Assembly: GCA_014380505.1 (NCBI GenBank)
Contig: JACMJT010000488.1
Span: 1-10,503 of the forward strand
Length of the DNA stretch: 10,503 nt
Direction: 5' to 3'
Source of the DNA: Hyphomicrobiales bacterium
Lineage (GTDB): Bacteria > Pseudomonadota > Alphaproteobacteria > Rhizobiales > Aestuariivirgaceae
Notes under the pieces: generated by a model
The model's input: the letters and a program-made list of their open reading frames with translations, nothing else
The model's database searches: none
What the model was told of the DNA's origin: nothing
Shown: positions 6,895 to 10,503 of the stretch, in pieces
Numbering within the stretch: position 1 is the first letter of the stretch
Layout of the letters: every line of letters begins with the position of its first letter
Translations under genes and position numbers: made by a program

Positions 6895-6959
6895 CCGTCA
6901 TTCCGGCGAAAGCCGGAATCCAACTTTGATATGGACCCCGGCGAACGCCGGGGTGACGG
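6895..6959. repeat. Nested palindromic intergenic repeat (three hairpins inside an outer stem)
   Basis: Outer arms CCGTCA (6895-6900) and TGACGG (6954-6959) pair. Inside are hairpin TTCCGGC/GCCGGAA (6901-6907/6912-6918) with a GAAA loop, TCCA/TGGA (6919-6922/6932-6935), and CCCCGGC/GCCGGGG (6936-6942/6947-6953) with a GAAC loop. All arms are perfect. This fits the dispersed GTCATTCC...GGGGTGACG-type elements common between genes of Alphaproteobacteria. It lies between grxD and the EamA gene, where it could attenuate readthrough or protect the upstream mRNA; no T-tract follows, so it is not a classical terminator. Confidence 0.85.
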
Positions 6960-6977
6960 ATGAAGGGATAATTCGAC

Positions 6978-7886
6978 ATGGATGGCCGCGCGCTCCTCGC
7001 CCTTCTTTTTACCGTAGTGGTGTGGGGCTTGGGGCCCGTCTTCATCCGCACTCTGTCGGTCGAACTTGGTCCCGCCGATCATCTGGTGATCCGTTATACG
7101 CTGGTCACCATTGCCTATCTCGCCGGGCTGGCGGTGATGGGGGGCTGGAGGATCGAGCGCCGCGATTGGCCCAGGCTAGTGCTTATCTCGATCGTGGGTT
7201 TGGCCGGATACAATCTAGGCGCGGCCTTCGGCTTCGAATTGGTGCCGGCAGGGATCGGCAGCCTGATTTTCGGCACCGAGCCGCTGTTGATAGCGCTCCT
7301 CGCCGCGATGGTCGCACGAGAGAAACTTTCCGCCGAAACCTTGATAGGGCTTGCCATCGCATTTGCCGGGACCATCCTGCTGATTTGGGGCGACTTGGGT
7401 TTCACCAGTGGCGGCAAAGATTTTCTCCGCGGATGTGCTTTTGTGTTCCTGAGCGTGGTTGCGTTTTCCGTCTATGTCGTCGCAAGCAAGCCGCTCGTTC
7501 AGAAATATGGCTCCTACAGCATTGCCGCCATCGCAACCTCACTGGCGACCGCAGTGATGCTGGTTCTGCTGGCGCGGCCGACGGCAATGGACACGGTTGC
7601 CGCGATGAGCCCGCGCAACTGGTTTGACATGGCCTATGTTGTCATTCTGTCGACGTTTATCAGCACCCTCACCTGGAACTATGGCGCCTCGCGGCTTCCT
7701 GCGGCAACTTCCGGAGCCTTTTTCTATTTCATGCCGGTCATCGGCGTTATCGCAGGAGCGATCCTCCTCGGCGAGGCGATCACATCCGCGATGCTCATCG
7801 GCGGCGGCCTAATTCTCCTGGGGGTAGGCCTCGTTCAGTTCGGACCACGTATGCGCGGAACGCAATTGGAACAGCCGGACAGATGA
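6978..7886 (+). CDS. EamA / DMT superfamily transporter
   Basis: A 302-residue polytopic inner-membrane protein built as two EamA repeats (about 5-138 and 153-290), ten predicted helices. Typical marks: the opening FTVVVWGLGPVFIR helix, the end-of-repeat LIFGTEPLLIALLAAMVAREKLS segment (the E-x-x followed by a charged REKL turn), and the matching second-repeat SGAFFYFMPVIGVIAGAILLGEAIT. Family members move metabolites, often amino acids or small organics; the substrate is not readable here. ATG at 6978 is preceded by AAGGG about 10 bases upstream. It stands 18 bases after the palindromic repeat and 6 bases before the MFS gene, so the two transporters look co-transcribed. Last residues are hydrophilic and without a known motif. 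Confidence 0.9.
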   Translation: MDGRALLALLFTVVVWGLGPVFIRTLSVELGPADHLVIRYTLVTIAYLAGLAVMGGWRIERRDWPRLVLISIVGLAGYNLGAAFGFELVPAGIGSLIFGTEPLLIALLAAMVAREKLSAETLIGLAIAFAGTILLIWGDLGFTSGGKDFLRGCAFVFLSVVAFSVYVVASKPLVQKYGSYSIAAIATSLATAVMLVLLARPTAMDTVAAMSPRNWFDMAYVVILSTFISTLTWNYGASRLPAATSGAFFYFMPVIGVIAGAILLGEAITSAMLIGGGLILLGVGLVQFGPRMRGTQLEQPDR

Positions 7887-7892
7887 ACTAGT

Positions 7893-9131
7893 GTGACTCC
7901 GATGGCTGCCCTTTCCCCTCACACGCGCTGGTATTTCGCGCCTACGGTCATCATTGTGGCGGGCTGCCTCGTGGCCATGGTGAACTTCGGCGTGCGCTCG
8001 ACCTTTGGCCTGTTCACCGGCCCCATCTCCGCAGCGCACGAATGGCCACGCGAGACCTTCAGCTTCGCCTTGGCGTTGCAAAACCTGCTGTGGGGAGTGG
8101 CAACGCCTTTCGCTGGCGCTTTGGCCGATCGTTATGGCGCGGCGCGGGTGCTTATGGCGGGCGCTGTGCTCTATGCCATCGGCACGGTTATCATGGCCAT
8201 CGCCGAGGCGCCGCTGCTCTTCTCGATTGGCGGTGGCATTATTGTGGGCATCGGAATCGCCATGTCTTCTTTCGGCATCGTCATGGCAGCCCTCGGCCGC
8301 ATGATGCCACCGGAGAAACGTTCCTGGGCCTTCGGCATCGCCACGGCGGCGGGTTCCATGGGGCAGTTCATCTTCGCTCCGCTGGGGGGTGCGCTGATCT
8401 CCGCTTATGACTGGTATATTGCCTTGCTGGTCCTTGCCGCTTCCACACTACTGATCGTACTCTTCGCCGTGCCGCTGCTGGTGCAAAACACATCCGGCAG
8501 CAAGGCGATGGCCGGTGAGGCGGACATCACCATGCGCGCCGCGATTACCGGCGCCTTCAGCCACGGCTCCTATGTGCTGCTGGTTTCGGGTTTCTTCGTT
8601 TGCGGTTTTCAACTGGCATTCATCACCGTGCATCTGCCTCCCTATCTTGCCGAACACGGCATCAGCACGGAAATGGCTGGCCTTGCGCTGGCGGCCATCG
8701 GTTTGTTCAACGTGGTGGGTTCCTATGTCTCGGGTATGATCGGCGGCAAGTTCCAGAAACGCGTGCCCCTGAGCCTGATCTATATTCTGCGCTCGATCGG
8801 AATCGCGGCATTCATTCTGTTGCCGGTCACCGCCACATCGACTTTCGTGTTCACCGCCACCATGGGGCTCCTGTGGCTTTCAACCGTGCCACTCACCATG
8901 GGTCTCGTCACCGTCATGTTCGGCACCCGCTATATGGCGACGCTTTATGGTTTCGTATTCCTCAGCCATCAGGTGGGTTCGTTCTTCGGCGTGTGGCTGG
9001 GCGGCCGGCTTTATGACCAATTTGGATCATACGATCCTGTGTGGTGGATGGGCGTGGCGCTTGGGGTATTCGCGGCGATTGTGCATCTGCCGATCCGGGA
9101 GCAGCGCAGCCCCCAATTCGCTGCTGCCTGA
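7893..9131 (+). CDS. MFS transporter
   Basis: A 412-residue twelve-helix major facilitator. The loop between helices 2 and 3 carries GALADRYGAAR (75-85), matching the MFS motif A, and a related GMIGGKFQKR occurs in the second half. The N-terminal GVRSTFGLF...EWPRETFSFALALQNLLWG pattern is seen in the monocarboxylate/oxalate-formate-like group (YhjX-related), so an organic anion is a reasonable guess, but not shown. GTG at 7893 or ATG at 7902 could be the start; neither has a good ribosome binding site, and coupling to the EamA stop six bases upstream is likely. A 123-residue membrane-anchored ORF follows after 3 bases. The substrate of this transporter pair is unknown. Confidence 0.9.
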   Translation: MTPMAALSPHTRWYFAPTVIIVAGCLVAMVNFGVRSTFGLFTGPISAAHEWPRETFSFALALQNLLWGVATPFAGALADRYGAARVLMAGAVLYAIGTVIMAIAEAPLLFSIGGGIIVGIGIAMSSFGIVMAALGRMMPPEKRSWAFGIATAAGSMGQFIFAPLGGALISAYDWYIALLVLAASTLLIVLFAVPLLVQNTSGSKAMAGEADITMRAAITGAFSHGSYVLLVSGFFVCGFQLAFITVHLPPYLAEHGISTEMAGLALAAIGLFNVVGSYVSGMIGGKFQKRVPLSLIYILRSIGIAAFILLPVTATSTFVFTATMGLLWLSTVPLTMGLVTVMFGTRYMATLYGFVFLSHQVGSFFGVWLGGRLYDQFGSYDPVWWMGVALGVFAAIVHLPIREQRSPQFAAA

Positions 9132-9134
9132 GCC

Positions 9135-9506
9135 ATGCGCTGGTCCGGCCACCGGCTTGCGGTAGGGCTTTTCGTTTCGGTGATCGTGGTCTGGCTTGCG
9201 GTCATGGCCACCGTCATGCGTCATGCCGCCCTTGCGCCGGAAGCTTCGGGCACGATGCTGGCGGTGTTCGAACCCGGCACGCCTGAGGATGATATTTTTG
9301 CCAGGCTAACACGAGCCGACGCTCGGCCAGTACGCCCCACTGCCTTCGGCTTTATCTGGATCGTATCCGGCGACCGGCCCGGGCTAGCGGGGCGGCTGAA
9401 TGAGCAAGGCGCCCTTGGCGCTTACCGCGAGCTCCCCATTAGCCCCACGATTGCCGGATGCTTCGCCTTCGCCGACGCCAAGGCCGCTGACATGTTCGGG
9501 CTCTGA
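9135..9506 (+). CDS. Membrane-anchored protein of unknown function
   Basis: A 123-residue protein starting 3 bases after the MFS stop. Residues about 7-28 are hydrophobic and form one signal-anchor helix with an RWSGHR basic start, so the remaining about 95 residues should face the periplasm. The soluble part reads like a small alpha/beta domain (TMLAVFEPGTPED; GFIWIVSGDRPGLAGRLNEQGALGAYRELPI; GCFAFADAK), but I recognise no family. No lipobox is seen. Three-base spacing suggests coupling to the transporter gene. A weak GC-rich hairpin lies just past the stop. Length and codon use match its neighbours, which favours a real gene. Confidence 0.7.
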   Translation: MRWSGHRLAVGLFVSVIVVWLAVMATVMRHAALAPEASGTMLAVFEPGTPEDDIFARLTRADARPVRPTAFGFIWIVSGDRPGLAGRLNEQGALGAYRELPISPTIAGCFAFADAKAADMFGL

Positions 9507-9509
9507 TTA

Positions 9510-9530
9510 GCAGTCGTGCTTCGCGGCTGC
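9510..9530 (+). terminator. Weak hairpin after the transporter operon
   Basis: GCAGTCGTG (9510-9518) and CGCGGCTGC (9522-9530) pair over nine positions with two G-T wobbles and a 3-base loop. No T-tract follows, so termination is only possible. Confidence 0.25.
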
Positions 9531-9567
9531 CACGGCCCGCGTTAATAATCCGTTGAGGAACCGGCCG

Positions 9568-9592
9568 CACAATGTGAGAGTTGGACATTGTG
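9568..9592. promoter_or_regulatory. Inverted repeat upstream of usg, candidate operator
   Basis: CACAATGT (9568-9575) and ACATTGTG (9585-9592) are perfect 8-base inverted arms with a 9-base spacer, 29 bases before the usg start. The centre-to-centre distance (17 bases) suits a dimeric regulator, but a stem-loop in the leader is an alternative. No matching regulator is nearby. Confidence 0.4.
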
Positions 9593-9608
9593 GATTCGTT
9601 GTCGTCAT

Positions 9609-9614
9609 AAGGAG
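9609..9614 (+). promoter_or_regulatory. Ribosome binding site for usg
   Basis: AAGGAG with a 6-base spacer to the ATG at 9621. It sets the start there and argues against the in-frame TTG at 9588. Confidence 0.75.
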
Positions 9615-9620
9615 AATGCG

Positions 9621-9890
9621 ATGGCCGATCGGGATTTTGAAAGTCAGTTGCGTGGCTGGAGTCTGACGACAGCAGAAATCATGTATCGCATGCCGGATTT
9701 CCGCGATATTTTGCAGACCTTCATCTGGCAAGAATACGATATCGCTCCCAAGTTTCCGCGCCTCATCAAGTTTCTGGATTTCTGGTCAAAAAATCTGGAT
9801 GGGCCTTTGGCGTCCGTCCGTGTCGCTCACACTGGGATCGTGGGACCGCGCGAGCTTCGCCACGTGGGCTATGAGTGGCGCCTGCATTGA
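9621..9890 (+). CDS. usg: Usg family protein
   Basis: An 89-residue cytoplasmic protein. The pattern DFESQLRGWSLTTAEIMYRMPD, then LQTFIWQEYDIAPKFPRLIKFLDFW and LASVRVAHTGIVGPRELRHV, matches the Usg family of Alphaproteobacteria. Database names sometimes call it a subunit related to phosphoribosylanthranilate isomerase; its function is not established. Start is the ATG at 9621, set by a strong AAGGAG six bases upstream; extending to 9588 would add 11 residues unlike the family. A perfect inverted repeat lies upstream (9568-9592). The gene ends 81 bases from the convergent rpsD, with a palindromic element between. Confidence 0.88.
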   Translation: MADRDFESQLRGWSLTTAEIMYRMPDFRDILQTFIWQEYDIAPKFPRLIKFLDFWSKNLDGPLASVRVAHTGIVGPRELRHVGYEWRLH

Positions 9891-9898
9891 ATAGAATT

Positions 9899-9964
9899 TC
9901 TCCATGGCCGCCCACCGAGGCGGCCATCCAGTCTGGATGACCGGCTCAAGGCCGGTCATGGAGA
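9899..9964. repeat. Nested palindromic element between convergent usg and rpsD
   Basis: Outer arms TCTCCAT (9899-9905) and ATGGAGA (9958-9964). Inside are ATGGCCGCC/GGCGGCCAT (9904-9912/9919-9927), ATCCA/TGGAT (9926-9930/9934-9938) and ATGACCGGC/GCCGGTCAT (9937-9945/9951-9959); the arms overlap slightly. The layout is the same as the element at 6895-6959 with different bases. Sitting between two converging genes, it is well placed to end both transcripts, though no T-tract is present. Confidence 0.8.
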
Positions 9965-9971
9965 GAATTAC

Positions 9972-10503
9972 CTAGCGCGAATAATATTCGACGACGAAGT
10001 GCGGTTCCATCTGCACGGGATACGGCACATCGGTGAGCGCAGGCACGCGCACAAGTTTCGCGGTCATGGCCGTGTGGCTCACCTGCACATAATCGGGAAC
10101 GTCGCGCTCGGCGAGCTGGGTGGCTTCAAGCACCACCGCCAGTTCCTTGGCCTTCGGCGTCAGTTCAAGCTGATCGCCGGCTTTGATGCGCATGGACGGA
10201 ATTGTGACACGCCTGCCGTTGACCTTCACATGGCCGTGGCTGACAAACTGGCGCGCGGCGAACATGGTCGGCACGAACTTGGCGCGATAGACGATCGCGT
10301 CGAGGCGGCGCTCCAGCAGGCCGATGAGATTTTCCGACGAGTCGCCCGTCATGCGCGAGGCTTCTTCATAGACGCTGCGGAACTGACGCTCGGAAATATT
10401 GGCGTAGTAGCCCTTGAGCTTCTGCTTGGCCTTCAACTGAATGCCGAAATCCGAGAGTTTGCCTTTGCGGCGCTGGCCGTGCTGGCCGGGGCCGTATTCG
10501 CGC
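9972..10503 (-). CDS. rpsD: Ribosomal protein S4, 5' end off the window
   Basis: Minus-strand gene with TAG at 9974-9972; 176 residues are visible and the N-terminal part, about 29 residues, lies beyond the right edge. S4 binds 16S rRNA early in 30S assembly and often represses its own operon. Signatures: [20 protein letters not shown] at the visible start, [52 protein letters not shown] (the S4 RNA-binding fold) and the terminal [12 protein letters not shown] start inside the window at 10436 (TTG) would be wrong because the conserved frame runs on to the edge. It faces usg across a palindromic element, so it belongs to a different transcription unit from the purL cluster. Confidence 0.97.
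   Translation of the reverse strand, partial: REYGPGQHGQRRKGKLSDFGIQLKAKQKLKGYYANISERQFRSVYEEASRMTGDSSENLIGLLERRLDAIVYRAKFVPTMFAARQFVSHGHVKVNGRRVTIPSMRIKAGDQLELTPKAKELAVVLEATQLAERDVPDYVQVSHTAMTAKLVRVPALTDVPYPVQMEPHFVVEYYSR

Noticed and set aside
9588..9620. Extension of usg to an upstream TTG
   Set aside because: The strong AAGGAG lies inside this stretch at the right distance from the ATG at 9621, and the extra residues are not family-like.
10436..10503. S4 starting at 10436
   Set aside because: The residues encoded by 10437-10502 ([16 protein letters not shown]...) are conserved S4 sequence, so the true start is beyond the window.

Overview
The window reads as a piece of an alphaproteobacterial chromosome. 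The support is the family content: small-type PurL, a BolA/CGFS-glutaredoxin pair, a Usg-family protein (a small family I know mainly from Alphaproteobacteria), ribosomal protein S4, and two nested-palindrome intergenic repeats of the kind common in that class. I cannot place it below class level.

Layout. Bases 1-161 carry, on the minus strand, the start of one acyltransferase-3 (OafA-like) membrane protein and the very end of another. At about 155-165 this switches abruptly into the C-terminal part of PurQ on the plus strand (to 426), so purQ lacks its first half here. Convergent to it, 4 bases away, is a minus-strand operon of three genes (3615 to 431): a GAF-phosphoribosyltransferase fusion, a DUF393/DCC-type CxxC protein, and a Rossmann dehydrogenase with a C-terminal DUF4166 domain. 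A 314-base gap without an intact gene follows. It contains a 21-base stretch matching the end of purQ at 19 positions, with weaker purQ-like traces around it, and may be a decayed second copy of the purQ end. Then comes a plus-strand run: purL, bolA, a small one-helix membrane ORF, grxD, a nested palindrome, an EamA transporter, an MFS transporter, a membrane-anchored hypothetical protein and usg. A second palindromic element separates usg from the convergent rpsD, which runs off the right edge.

How the genes fit together. PurQ (glutaminase) and PurL (synthetase) are two subunits of FGAM synthase in purine synthesis and are normally neighbours; here a reverse-oriented three-gene block separates them. 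BolA and the monothiol glutaredoxin form an Fe-S handling pair. The two transporters and the 123-residue protein are packed like one operon of unknown substrate.

The most interesting reading is that the three-gene block entered the purQ-purL junction carrying its own purQ 3' end (160-426) and pushed the original end next to purL (about 3655-3889), where it decayed. No integrase is visible, so this is an inference. The purQ/acyltransferase junction at the left edge is equally likely to be an assembly join and should be checked first.
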